Below are positions 18,446-26,818 of a stretch of DNA of 64,000 bases, piece by piece. The position numbers and the translations under genes are program-made. Position 1 is the stretch's first letter, and the number at the start of each line of letters is the position of its first letter. The stretch covers positions 434,001 to 498,000 of the forward strand of contig NZ_QQNB01000003.1 of the NCBI RefSeq assembly GCF_003345355.1, in the 5' to 3' direction. Below the pieces are notes generated by a model. That model was not told the DNA's origin. It saw only the letters and a list, made by a program, of their open reading frames with translations, and ran no database searches. The DNA comes from Sphingomonas aracearum. GTDB lineage: Bacteria; Pseudomonadota; Alphaproteobacteria; Sphingomonadales; Sphingomonadaceae.

Positions 18446-20020
18446 ATGAGCTCCGGCTGGACCAACGAGCGGTCCGCGGCGGGGAGCCGCAATCCGTGGC
18501 TGATCGTCGGCGTCATCAGCCTGGCGACGTTCATGGAGGTGCTGGACACCTCCATCGCCAATGTCAGCCTCGATCATATCGCCGGCGGGCTGGCCGCGAG
18601 CCGCGACGAGGCGACCTGGGTGCTGACGAGCTATCTCGTTTCCAACGCGATCGTGATCCCGATCAGCGGCTGGCTGTCCGACGTGATCGGGCGCAAGCGC
18701 TATTACATGATCTCGGTGGCGCTGTTCACGCTGTCGTCGCTGGCCTGCGGCTTCGCGCCCAGCCTGCCGCTGCTGATCGCGGCGCGCGTGCTGCAGGGGA
18801 TCGGCGGCGGCGGGCTGGCGCCGTCCGAACAGAGTTTCCTTGCCGACACCTTCCCGCCGGAAAAGCGCGGGGCGGCGTTCGCGGCGTACGGCGTCGTCGT
18901 CGTCGTCGGCCCGGTGCTGGGGCCGACCCTGGGCGGCATCATCACCGACAACATCTCCTGGCACTGGATCTTCCTCATCAACGTGCCCATCGGCATCGCC
19001 TCGCTGCTGCTGGTCAACACCTTCGTGGTCGAGCCGAAAGTGCTGGAGAAGGAGCGCGCCAAGCGGCTGAAGGGCGGGCTGAAGGTGGATTATGTCGGCT
19101 TCGCGCTCGTCGCGCTGGGGCTGGGCGGACTGGAACTGGTGCTGGATCGCGGCGAGCGGGAGGCGTGGCTGGAAAGCCCGTTCATCCTGGTCCTCGCCAT
19201 CACCGTGGTGCTGTCGCTGGCGATGCTCGTCTGGTGGGAGCTGTCGCGCAAGGACCCGATCGTGAACCTGAAGCTGCTCGGCAACCGCAACTTCGCCATC
19301 ACCCTCGTCTTCATGACCGCCACGGGCGCCGTGCTGTTCGGCACGACCACGCTGATCCCGCAGCTGCTGCAACAGGTGTTCGATTATGACGCGACCACCG
19401 CCGGGCTGGCGCTGACGACCGGGGGCATCGCGACCCTGGTGGCGATGCCGGTGGTCGGCGCGTTGACGGGCAAGGTGGACACGCGCTTCCTGCTGGTGCC
19501 CGCGATGCTCACGCAGGCGGGATCGTTATGGTATCTGACGGCGCTGAACAGCGACTTCACCTATGGCGCGGCCTCCATGGCGCGCCTGATCTCCGCGGTG
19601 GGCCTGCCGTTCCTGTTCGTGCCGATCAACTCGGCCGCCTATGTCGGGCTGAAGCCGAACCAGACCAACGATGCCTCCGCGCTGCTCAACGTCGCCCGCA
19701 ACCTGGGCGGCAGCTTCGGCATCGGCGTGGCGCAGGCGCTGCTGATCGCGCGGGCGCAATATCACCAGGACCGGATCGTGGAGGGGCTGAACCCGCTCAA
19801 CCCTTCCTATGTGGAAGGCGTGAACCAGCTGTCGCAGACGCTGGGCGGGGAGGCCGGGCAGACGGGCACGCTGGCGGCGCTGATGCAACAGGTGCAGCAA
19901 CAGGCGCAGGTGCTGTCGTACATCGATATCTTCTGGGGGTTCATGATCTTCGTGCTGATCGTCACGCCGCTGGGCTTCCTTCTTAAGCAGGGCAAGGGCG
20001 GCGGGGAGGCGGCGGCATGA
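18446..20020 (+). CDS. EmrB-type DHA2 family MFS multidrug exporter
   Basis: 524 residues with 14 predicted membrane spans, typical of the DHA2 (QacA/EmrB) family. Seen are LDTSIANVSLDHIAGG in the first span (motif D1), GWLSDVIGRKRYYM (motif A), RVLQGIGGGGLAP and GPVLGPTLGG (motif C). Drives drug efflux with protons. Start ATG at 18446, ten bases after the adaptor stop. Its stop overlaps the next start (ATGA). Confidence 0.93.
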   Translation: MSSGWTNERSAAGSRNPWLIVGVISLATFMEVLDTSIANVSLDHIAGGLAASRDEATWVLTSYLVSNAIVIPISGWLSDVIGRKRYYMISVALFTLSSLACGFAPSLPLLIAARVLQGIGGGGLAPSEQSFLADTFPPEKRGAAFAAYGVVVVVGPVLGPTLGGIITDNISWHWIFLINVPIGIASLLLVNTFVVEPKVLEKERAKRLKGGLKVDYVGFALVALGLGGLELVLDRGEREAWLESPFILVLAITVVLSLAMLVWWELSRKDPIVNLKLLGNRNFAITLVFMTATGAVLFGTTTLIPQLLQQVFDYDATTAGLALTTGGIATLVAMPVVGALTGKVDTRFLLVPAMLTQAGSLWYLTALNSDFTYGAASMARLISAVGLPFLFVPINSAAYVGLKPNQTNDASALLNVARNLGGSFGIGVAQALLIARAQYHQDRIVEGLNPLNPSYVEGVNQLSQTLGGEAGQTGTLAALMQQVQQQAQVLSYIDIFWGFMIFVLIVTPLGFLLKQGKGGGEAAA

Positions 20021-21594
20021 AGCGGATGGTGCCCCTGCTCTCCCTGCTGGCTGCCGCCGCGCTGGCGGGCTGCACCGTCGGCCCGGCGTACCGCGCGCCG
20101 GCCGTCCTCACGCCGCCGGCCTTTGGCGAGGCGACCACCGGCGCGCAGCCGGCCCCCGGGCTCAACGGCTGGTGGCGGGCCTATGCAGACCCGGAGCTCG
20201 ACCGGCTGATCGAGCTGGCGCTGCGCCAGAGCCCGGACCTCGACGCCGCCGTGGCGCGCATCGCGCAGGCCCGCGCGCAGGAGCGGGAAGCGCGATCGGC
20301 TTATTACCCGCAGGTCAACGCGCAGGCGGGGACCAATTACCAGCGGTTCAGCAAGAATGCGGGCTTCTCCTCGCTCGCCAGCCTGTTCGGCGGCGGTTCG
20401 GGCGGGGGCGCGTCGGGCGGGGGGGCGAGCGGTGGCAGCTCGGGCGGGAGCGGCTCGGGGTCGGGCGGGAGCGGCGGCGGCGTGGCGGCGCCGGGCGGCG
20501 CCATCCAGACCTATTCGGCCGGCTTCGACGCCAGCTGGGAGATCGACCTGTTCGGCGGCGTGGCGCGCCAGGTGGAGGGCAGCCGCGCGCGAACCGCCGC
20601 CGCCGTCTGGAACGCGCGCGACGCGCAGCTGTCGCTGATCGCCGAGGTGGCGGACGCCTATCTCCAGCTGCGCACGCTGCAGCAGCGCGAGGCGGTGGCG
20701 CGCAACGAACTCGCGCGGCAGGAGCGCAATCTCGCGATCGCCGCCAACACCAGCCGCGCGGGGCTGATCGCGGAGGGCGACACGATCCGCCAGCGCGCCG
20801 AGCTGGCCAGCGCGCAGGCGGCGATCGGGCCGATCGTGGCGGAGGGCAAGGCGCAGATGCACGCCATCGCGGTGCTCACCGGGGAAACGCCGGACTCGTT
20901 GATCGCCGAACTGGCGCGCCCGCGCCCGTCGCTCGGCCTGCCGCCCGCGGTGCCGCCGGGCCTGCCGAGCGAGCTGCTGCGCCGCCGGCCGGACATTCGC
21001 GCCGCGGAGCGCAACCTCGCCGCGGCGACGGCGGACATCGGCGTGTCGGTGGCCGACCTCTATCCCCGCTTCAGCCTGACGGGCATGGCGCAGTTCCTTT
21101 CCACCGCGCTGTCGAACCTGTTCACCGGCGACAGCCTGCAGCTGACCGGCAATGCGGCCGCGACCTTCCCGATCCTCGACTTCGGCCGGCGTTCGGGCGC
21201 GGTGGCGGAGCGTCGGGCGCAGGCGGACGAGGCCTATGCGCAGTATCGCCGCACCGTGCTGATCGCGCTGCGCGACGTGGAGGACGCGCTGATCCGCGTG
21301 CGCACCGAGCAGGAGCGGCAGGCGCAGCTCGCCGCCGGGCTCGCCGATGCGCGGCGCAGCGTGGGCGCGGTGGAGGCGCGCTGGCGCACCGGCCTGACCG
21401 ACTTTGGCGACGTGCTGGCCGCGCGCAAGTCGGTGCTGTCGGGCGAGGACCAGCTGGCGCAGAGCGAGGGCAATTTGCGGCGCGCGCTGGTATCGCTCCA
21501 CAAGGCGCTGGGCGGCGGGTGGGAGGACCTGCCGCTGGACACCGCGCCCAGGGCCGGCGCGGCGGCCGGGGCGTATACGGCGCCGAAGAGGTGA
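20017..21594 (+). CDS. NodT-family outer-membrane factor lipoprotein with Gly/Ser insert
   Basis: 525 residues. Signal peptide with lipobox LAGC (Cys19), then two TolC-like repeats: ELDRLIELALRQSPDLDAA to YPQVN, and LPSELLRRRPDIRAAERNL to YPRFSLTG. This is the outer-membrane duct for the EmrAB-type pump encoded just before it (4-base overlap). Residues about 125-155 are almost pure Gly and Ser, placed where the first surface-exposed beta hairpin would be. No transcription regulator gene adjoins the operon. Confidence 0.93.
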   Translation: MKRMVPLLSLLAAAALAGCTVGPAYRAPAVLTPPAFGEATTGAQPAPGLNGWWRAYADPELDRLIELALRQSPDLDAAVARIAQARAQEREARSAYYPQVNAQAGTNYQRFSKNAGFSSLASLFGGGSGGGASGGGASGGSSGGSGSGSGGSGGGVAAPGGAIQTYSAGFDASWEIDLFGGVARQVEGSRARTAAAVWNARDAQLSLIAEVADAYLQLRTLQQREAVARNELARQERNLAIAANTSRAGLIAEGDTIRQRAELASAQAAIGPIVAEGKAQMHAIAVLTGETPDSLIAELARPRPSLGLPPAVPPGLPSELLRRRPDIRAAERNLAAATADIGVSVADLYPRFSLTGMAQFLSTALSNLFTGDSLQLTGNAAATFPILDFGRRSGAVAERRAQADEAYAQYRRTVLIALRDVEDALIRVRTEQERQAQLAAGLADARRSVGAVEARWRTGLTDFGDVLAARKSVLSGEDQLAQSEGNLRRALVSLHKALGGGWEDLPLDTAPRAGAAAGAYTAPKR

Positions 21595-21629
21595 GGGGGT
21601 TCGGGGGAGGGCGCGTTTCCTCGCCCACC

Positions 21630-21726
21630 CGTCATGCCCGACTGGTTCCGGCATCCACGGCGCCGAACACGCAGCAGCCTTGCGTCTTGCGGCGCGGTGG
21701 ACCCCGGAACCAGTCCGGGGTGACGA
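21630..21726. repeat. Dispersed palindromic repeat, type GTCATGCC/GGGGTGACG, copy 2
   Basis: Arms CCGTCATGCCCGACTGGTTC and GAACCAGTCCGGGGTGACG with inner GGCATCCACGG opposite GGTGGACCCCGG. Same plan and length as the copy at 13290-13386; the arms differ by compensating changes (CTG/CAG in both). A further half-unit (CCCGGGTCAAGCCGGGCCTGACG) follows near 21757-21784. Confidence 0.8.
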
Positions 21727-21791
21727 CTTTCGCGGGGTAGCCGACGAACCTTCCTCAAAGGTCCCGGGTCAAGCCGGGCCTGACGGTCGCG

Positions 21792-22133
21792 TCAGCGGTT
21801 CTGTTGGGTGCCCCCTTGGCCGCCTTGTTGCCTCAGGCCGGTATCGTCGTAGCGGACGGATTGCTCGCCGGACTGGCTGGAGCCGCCCCCTTGCTGGCTC
21901 GACATGCCGCTCGACTGGTCGCTGCTGCCCGTCAGCGTCATCTGGTTGGTGGCGGTGCCGTTCTGGCTCTGGCTCTGGCCTTGGTTCTGGCCCTGACCTT
22001 GGTTCTGCCTCTGGGCGCCGGTGCTGATCTGCGGCTGCACCGCGCCCGAGCCGGCGCGCATGGCCGAATTCTGCGGCGGCGGCGAGATCTGGCCGCTCTG
22101 CTGCACGAGAAGGAAGGTGAGGAGCGCGATCAT
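21792..22133 (-). CDS. Gln/Gly/Ser-rich small protein coupled to egtD
   Basis: 113 residues, of which 26 are Gln. A short hydrophobic N-terminus (MIALLTFLLV) may be an export signal or anchor, but it lacks the usual positive residues. The middle (41-60) is a run of alternating Gln with Asn, Gly or Ser; the end is Gln/Gly/Ser rich around SVRYDDTGL. Likely disordered. The ATG overlaps the egtD stop by four bases (ATGA), so it is translated with the ergothioneine enzymes. I do not recognise a family. Confidence 0.6.
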   Translation of the reverse strand: MIALLTFLLVQQSGQISPPPQNSAMRAGSGAVQPQISTGAQRQNQGQGQNQGQSQSQNGTATNQMTLTGSSDQSSGMSSQQGGGSSQSGEQSVRYDDTGLRQQGGQGGTQQNR

Positions 22134-23107
22134 GGCGCGACCTCTGCCGGCAGCGCCTCGGCGAGGAACAGGGCGAACCGGCCCTCGGCGTCCGTCCATC
22201 GCCGCCGCGGGGTCCAGCCGCCCGCCGCCAGCAGCAGGCGCGCGTCGCGGTCGCCATATTTGTGGCTGTTCTCGGTGTGGAGGGTCTCCCCCGCGGCCAT
22301 CGTGAAGCGGCGCCCGTCGACGGTGAAGGAGACGTCCTCCACCGCTTCCAGATGCATCTCGATGCGTGCGCGCTCGTCGTTCCACAGGGCCTTGTGGCGG
22401 AAGGCCGCCGGCGGGATCGTGCCGTCCAGCTCGCGGTTGATCCGCTCGAGCAGGTTGAGGTTGAACGCGGCGGTGACCCCGGCGGCATCGTCATAGGCGG
22501 GAACGAGGACGGACGGGTCCTTGATGCAGTCCATGCCGATCAGCAGGGTCGCGCCGTCGCCCAGCCAGCGCTTCATCGCGCGCAGCAGGTCGACGGCCCC
22601 TTCCGGCGCCATGTTGCCGATGGTGGAGCCGGGAAAGAAGCCGAGCTTGGGCAGGGTGCGCACCTCGGCGGGAAGTGCGACGGGCTTGAGGAAATCGGCC
22701 TCCACCGGATGCACCGGCAGGCCGGGAAAGCGCGCGGCCAGGGCGGCCGAGGACTGGCGCAGGAAGTCGCCGGAAATGTCGATCGGCACATAGGCGGCCG
22801 GCTCGATGCAGCCGAGCAGGACCGGCGTCTTGGTGGACGAGCCGGAGCCGAACTCGACCACGGCACGCCCCCGCCCGATCATGTCGCCGAGCGCCGGGCA
22901 GATCTCGCGCAGGAGCGCGGTTTCGGTGCGGGTGGGGTAATATTCGGGCAGGTCGGTGATCGCCTCGAACAGCTCGGAGCCGCGCCGATCGTAGAACCAG
23001 CGCGCCGGGATCGCGCGCGGCCGGCGGGAAAGCCCGTCCAGCACGTCGGCGCGGAACTGCGGGTCGGCGAGGCTGGCTTCTCCGTCCTCGATCTCGGGCT
23101 TGAGCAT
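22130..23107 (-). CDS. egtD: L-histidine N-alpha-methyltransferase EgtD
   Basis: 325 residues. Makes hercynine (trimethylhistidine) from His and three SAM, the first ergothioneine step. Visible are PARWFYDRRGSELFEAIT, LPEYYPTRTETALLRE, the SAM loop VVEFGSGSSTKTPVLL, GFFPGSTIGNM and the C-terminal TENSHKYG. Start ATG 23105-23107, one base after the egtB stop. The downstream Gln-rich gene overlaps its stop. Confidence 0.95.
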   Translation of the reverse strand: MLKPEIEDGEASLADPQFRADVLDGLSRRPRAIPARWFYDRRGSELFEAITDLPEYYPTRTETALLREICPALGDMIGRGRAVVEFGSGSSTKTPVLLGCIEPAAYVPIDISGDFLRQSSAALAARFPGLPVHPVEADFLKPVALPAEVRTLPKLGFFPGSTIGNMAPEGAVDLLRAMKRWLGDGATLLIGMDCIKDPSVLVPAYDDAAGVTAAFNLNLLERINRELDGTIPPAAFRHKALWNDERARIEMHLEAVEDVSFTVDGRRFTMAAGETLHTENSHKYGDRDARLLLAAGGWTPRRRWTDAEGRFALFLAEALPAEVAP

Positions 23108-23108
23108 C

Positions 23109-24371
23109 TCAGAGATCCTTTGCCAGGCGCACGCCGGTGAACTGCCAGCGCTGATGCGGGTAGAAGAAGTTGCGGTAGCTGGCGCGCAGGTGCCCGCGCG
23201 GGGTGGAGCAGCTGCCGCCCCGCAGCACGAACTGGCTCGACATGAACTTGCCGTTATATTCGCCCACCGCGCCCTCTGCGGCGTGAAAGCCGGGATAGGG
23301 GCGATAGGCGCTGCCGGTCCATTCCCACACGTCGCCGAACAGCGCGGGGCCGCCGGGCGAGGGGCGCGGCTCGACCGGCCCGGCGGTGTCGAGCTGGTTG
23401 CCGGCGGCGGGATCGTGCGCGGCCGCCGCGGCCTCCCATTCGAATTCGGTGGGCAGGCGCGCGCCGGCCCAGGCGGCATAGGCATCCGCCTCGAAGAAGC
23501 TGACATGGGTGACCGGGGCGGCAGGATCGACCGCGCGGCGGCCGTCCAGCCCGAAGCGGGTCCAGGCGCCGTCGCGGCTTTCCCAGTAGAGCGGCGCGTG
23601 GATGCCCTCGCGCTGCACCCAGGCCCAGCCGTCGCTCAGCCACCAGCGCGGGTTCGCGTAGCCGCCATCGGCGATAAAGGCGGCCCATTCGTCATTGGTG
23701 ACGGTGCGATCGGCGAGCGCATGCGCGGAAAGCAGCACGCGATGGCGCGGGCCTTCATTGTCGAAGGCATAGCCGGCGCCGGCATGGCCGATCTCCACCA
23801 CCGCCTCGTCGCGCTCGATCCAGCCGAGCGGGGCAGGCATCGCCACCGGCTGCTTGCGGAGCGGTGGAAAGAGCGCTGGCTCGAGCGGGTTCTCGGAAAA
23901 GAGGTGAAGCAGGTCGGTGACGAGCAGCTCCTGGTGCTGTTGCTCGTGCTGGCAGCCCAGCTCCACCAGCGCACGCCCGTCCGGCCACAGGCCGGGCAGC
24001 GCATCGAGCAGCGCCGCGTCGACCGCGGCGCGATAGGCGAGCACCTCGTCGAGATGCGGGCGGGTGAGCATGCCGCGGCGATGGCGGGCATGGCGGCGCC
24101 CTTCCGCCTCGTAATAGCTGTTGAACAGGAACGGGAAGCGCGGGTCGTACAGGCGATAGCCGGAAACGTGATCGCGCAGCACGAAGGTTTCGAAGAACCA
24201 GCTGCTATGCGCCAGGTGCCATTTCGCCGGCGACGCGTCCGGCATCGACTGAACCGTGGCATCGGCATCGGACAGCGGCGCGACGAGCGCCTCCGTCAGC
24301 GCGCGCGTGCGGGCGAAACGCTCCGCCAGCACATCGCCTTGCGGCGGCTCGGCAATCGGGCTGGTGGCCAT
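23109..24371 (-). CDS. egtB: Ergothioneine synthase EgtB (sulfoxide synthase)
   Basis: 420 residues. Non-haem iron enzyme that joins hercynine to a thiol (gamma-glutamylcysteine or cysteine) as a sulfoxide. DinB-like N domain with the iron ligands: KWHLAHSSWFFE and HEQQHQE. C-terminal FGE-sulfatase domain with RLPTEFEWEAAA, GDVWEWTGSAYRPYPGF and RGGSCSTPRGHLRASYRNFF. Start ATG 24369-24371, preceded by GAGGA; an upstream in-frame GTG is less likely. No egtA, egtC or egtE is nearby, so thiol donor and lyase must be encoded elsewhere. Confidence 0.94.
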   Translation of the reverse strand: MATSPIAEPPQGDVLAERFARTRALTEALVAPLSDADATVQSMPDASPAKWHLAHSSWFFETFVLRDHVSGYRLYDPRFPFLFNSYYEAEGRRHARHRRGMLTRPHLDEVLAYRAAVDAALLDALPGLWPDGRALVELGCQHEQQHQELLVTDLLHLFSENPLEPALFPPLRKQPVAMPAPLGWIERDEAVVEIGHAGAGYAFDNEGPRHRVLLSAHALADRTVTNDEWAAFIADGGYANPRWWLSDGWAWVQREGIHAPLYWESRDGAWTRFGLDGRRAVDPAAPVTHVSFFEADAYAAWAGARLPTEFEWEAAAAAHDPAAGNQLDTAGPVEPRPSPGGPALFGDVWEWTGSAYRPYPGFHAAEGAVGEYNGKFMSSQFVLRGGSCSTPRGHLRASYRNFFYPHQRWQFTGVRLAKDL

Positions 24372-24436
24372 GCTATCCTCTTCCGGGTGGGGGAAAGCCA
24401 CCCGTTTTCCCTATCGCCGACGCACCTTGACGCAGG

Positions 24437-25006
24437 TTAACGGTTGGCTCCGGGCACCCACAGAACGTCATCCGCCCCGTTTCGGTTCAATGTCCGGCAA
24501 AACACGAACAGCAGGTCCGACAGGCGGTTGAGATAGGCGAGCGCCTGCGGGTTCACCGGGGCCGCGCGCGCAAGGGCAACCCCGCTGCGCTCCGCCCGGC
24601 GGGTAACCGCACGCGCAAGGTGAAGCGCGGAGGCACCGGCGCTGCCGCCGGGCAGGATGAAGGAGGTGAGCGGCGCGAGCGCGGCATTGGCGGCGTCGAT
24701 CCGCGCCTCCAGCCAGGCCACCTGCGCGGCGACGATGCGCAGGGCGCCGTCGGTCGCGGTGAAATCCTCGCCGGGGGTGGCGAGGTCCGCACCGAGATCG
24801 AACAGGTCGTTCTGGATGCGCGTAAGCGTGTCGCGCACGTCCGCGTCCTCGATCGAGCGGAGCGCCAGGCCGATGGCGGAGTTCGCCTCGTCCACATCGC
24901 CGATGGCGGCGAAGCGGGCATCGGCCTTGGACAGCCGGCTGCCGTCGGCAAGCCCGCTGCTGCCGGCATCGCCGGTGCGGGTGTAGATGCGGTTCAGCCG
25001 GACCAG
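24437..25006 (-). CDS. pduO: PduO-type cob(I)alamin adenosyltransferase, apparent CTG start
   Basis: 189 residues. Adenosylates the cobalt of corrinoids to give coenzyme B12, using ATP. The N-terminal ATP site reads LNRIYTRTGDAGSSGLADGSRLSKAD, then GDVDEANSAIG, and the C-terminal RAERSGVALARAAPVNPQALAYLNRLSDLLF. The family begins M-V-K-L-N-R-I-Y-T; here the codons read CTG-GTC-CGG-CTG-AAC, preceded by only eight codons after a stop, without ATG, GTG or TTG. CTG at 25004-25006 is therefore the likely start, four bases after the stop of the upstream gene. Confidence 0.88.
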   Translation of the reverse strand: MVRLNRIYTRTGDAGSSGLADGSRLSKADARFAAIGDVDEANSAIGLALRSIEDADVRDTLTRIQNDLFDLGADLATPGEDFTATDGALRIVAAQVAWLEARIDAANAALAPLTSFILPGGSAGASALHLARAVTRRAERSGVALARAAPVNPQALAYLNRLSDLLFVFCRTLNRNGADDVLWVPGANR

Positions 25007-25010
25007 GGGA

Positions 25011-25238
25011 TCAGGTCCGGCCGGCGAGCATCAGCAGCAACACGCAGAGGACGATGGCGATTGCCTGAAAGAAGATGCGCTTCTGCATCATCTGGTTGGA
25101 CTTGAGCGCGGAGGCGCTGGGCTGCCCGCCGCGAGCCTCGACGGACGCGCTGTGGAGAAAGGCGACGATGCCGCGCACCAGCATCACCACGGTGGCGATC
25201 ATCGCTGCGATCAGCAGCAGGACGAGAAAGGTCTGCAT
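25011..25238 (-). CDS. Twin-transmembrane protein, HIG1-domain type
   Basis: 75 residues with two membrane spans (about 3-27 and 54-73) joined by a polar loop with SASALKSNQMMQKRIFFQA. This resembles the alphaproteobacterial HIG1/hypoxia-induced family, whose members associate with cytochrome oxidase; the assignment is by pattern only. Start ATG 25236-25238. It lies between gluQ (40 bases) and the PduO-type gene (4 bases) and is likely co-transcribed. Confidence 0.75.
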   Translation of the reverse strand: MQTFLVLLLIAAMIATVVMLVRGIVAFLHSASVEARGGQPSASALKSNQMMQKRIFFQAIAIVLCVLLLMLAGRT

Positions 25239-25278
25239 GGAAAGGATGTAGGCGTTCAGGTGCCGGAATCCAAGCGCT

Positions 25279-26163
25279 TCAGCCCGAGCGATAGCCGTGC
25301 GGGAGGCGTCCTTCGCGCAGCATCGCGGCAAGCGCCGGCCCGTCCTCCCCCGCCTCGCGCAACGCCGCCAGGGTGGGTGCGCCGTGCCGCTTGGCAAGGC
25401 GCCGGCCGTCCGCCCCGGCGAGCAGCGGATGGTGGTGCCAGACGGGAACGGGCAGGCCGAGCAGCGCCTGGAGCAGGCGATGGACGTGCGTCGCCTCGAA
25501 CAGGTCGGTACCGCGCACGACATGGGTGACGCCCTGCGCCGCATCGTCGATCGTCACCGCCAGGTGGTAGCTGGCGGGCGCGTCCTTGCGCGCGAGGACC
25601 ACATCGCCGGCGGATCGCGGATCGGCGCGGACCCCGCCTGCCAGCTCGTCCTGCCAGAAAAGCGGCCCGGCGCGGTGCACCGCCTGCGCCATGTCGAGCC
25701 GCCAGCAATGCGGCTCCCCCGCCCGCGCGGCGGCTTCCGCCGGTGAAAGGCGGCGGCAGGTGCCGGGATAGAGCTGGCCGTCGGCCCCGTGCGGGGCGCT
25801 GAGGCTGGCGGCGATCTCCGCGCGCGTGCAGAAGCAGGGGTAGAGCAATCCCTCGCCGCGCAGCCGCTCCAGCGCCTCGGCATAGACCGGCAGGCGATCG
25901 GACTGGTGCCAGACCGGCTCGGCCCAGCGCAGGCCGAGCCAGGCGAGATCGGCCAGGATGGCGCCGACGAACTCTGGGCGCGAGCGGGTGCCGTCGATAT
26001 CCTCGATGCGCAGCAGGAACCGCCCGGCCTTTCCCGCGCGATCGTGCGAGCGCAGCGCGGAAAAGGCATGGCCCAGATGCAGCCGCCCGGTGGGGCTGGG
26101 CGCAAAGCGCGTAACGGCCCCTTGACCGTGTCTCGTGACGCCTGTCATCATGCGGTCATCCAT
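25279..26163 (-). CDS. gluQ: Glutamyl-Q tRNA(Asp) synthetase
   Basis: 294 residues. Attaches glutamate to queuosine in tRNA(Asp). Class I synthetase core without an anticodon-binding domain. HIGH-like motif FAPSPTGRLHLGHA, ADP site LLRIEDIDGTR, zinc ligands CFC and YPGTC, and the KMSKS counterpart GRRLAKRHG. Starts ATG at 26161-26163; in-frame ATGs at codons 5 and 6 are possible. Divergent from the HNH gene with only 41 bases between. It heads a six-gene minus-strand run ending with the Gln-rich gene. Confidence 0.92.
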   Translation of the reverse strand: MDDRMMTGVTRHGQGAVTRFAPSPTGRLHLGHAFSALRSHDRAGKAGRFLLRIEDIDGTRSRPEFVGAILADLAWLGLRWAEPVWHQSDRLPVYAEALERLRGEGLLYPCFCTRAEIAASLSAPHGADGQLYPGTCRRLSPAEAAARAGEPHCWRLDMAQAVHRAGPLFWQDELAGGVRADPRSAGDVVLARKDAPASYHLAVTIDDAAQGVTHVVRGTDLFEATHVHRLLQALLGLPVPVWHHHPLLAGADGRRLAKRHGAPTLAALREAGEDGPALAAMLREGRLPHGYRSG

Positions 26164-26204
26164 AGGCGGCAGAGCTGCCGGCGGTAAGCACTGGGGAGCG
26201 GGCG

Positions 26205-26771
26205 ATGTATCATCCCGATCTGATGCGACATCCGGACGGTTGCCCGGCGCTGGTGCTCAATGCCGATTACACGCCGCTTTCCTATTACCCGCTGAGCGTC
26301 TGGCCGTGGCAGACGGCCGTAAAAGCGGTGTTCCTCGACCGGGTGGACATCGTTGCCCAATATGAGCGGGAAGTGCGCTCCTCCAGCGTCGCGCTGAAGC
26401 TGCCCTCGGTGATCGCGCTGAAGCAGTTCGTGCGCCCGTCGCAATTTCCCGCCTTCACCCGTTTCAACCTGTTCCTGCGCGATCGCTTCGCCTGCCAATA
26501 TTGCGGATCGGGCAAGGACCTGACGTTCGACCATGTGGTGCCGCGCGCGCAGGGCGGGCGGACGACATGGGAGAACGTGGCCACCGCCTGTGCCCCGTGC
26601 AACCTCAGGAAGGGCGGCCGCACGCCCCGGCAGGCGCACATGCCGCTGCATCTGGAGCCGATCCGGCCGACCAGCTGGCAATTGCAGGAACATGGCCGCA
26701 GCTTTCCGCCGGGCTACCTGCACGAAACCTGGCACGACTGGCTTTATTGGGACATCGAGCTGGAAAGCTGA
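26205..26771 (+). CDS. HNH endonuclease
   Basis: 188 residues. N-terminal half has PALVLNADYTPLSYYPLSVWPW, typical of a chromosomal HNH family in proteobacteria. The HNH core is at about 96-135: zinc CxxC in FACQYCGSGKDL, DHVVPRAQGG (D-H), ENVATAC and CAPCNLRKGG. All metal residues are present, so it should be active. DNA substrate and role are unknown; it is not beside restriction or phage genes. Confidence 0.88.
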   Translation: MYHPDLMRHPDGCPALVLNADYTPLSYYPLSVWPWQTAVKAVFLDRVDIVAQYEREVRSSSVALKLPSVIALKQFVRPSQFPAFTRFNLFLRDRFACQYCGSGKDLTFDHVVPRAQGGRTTWENVATACAPCNLRKGGRTPRQAHMPLHLEPIRPTSWQLQEHGRSFPPGYLHETWHDWLYWDIELES

Positions 26772-26818
26772 TCGTTTCGCAGGCGGATACATTCATGCAC
26801 TCGTGCATTGGCGGCACC

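Noticed and set aside
22130..24371. A complete ergothioneine cluster.
   Set aside because: Only egtB and egtD are present; egtA, egtC and egtE homologues are not in the window.
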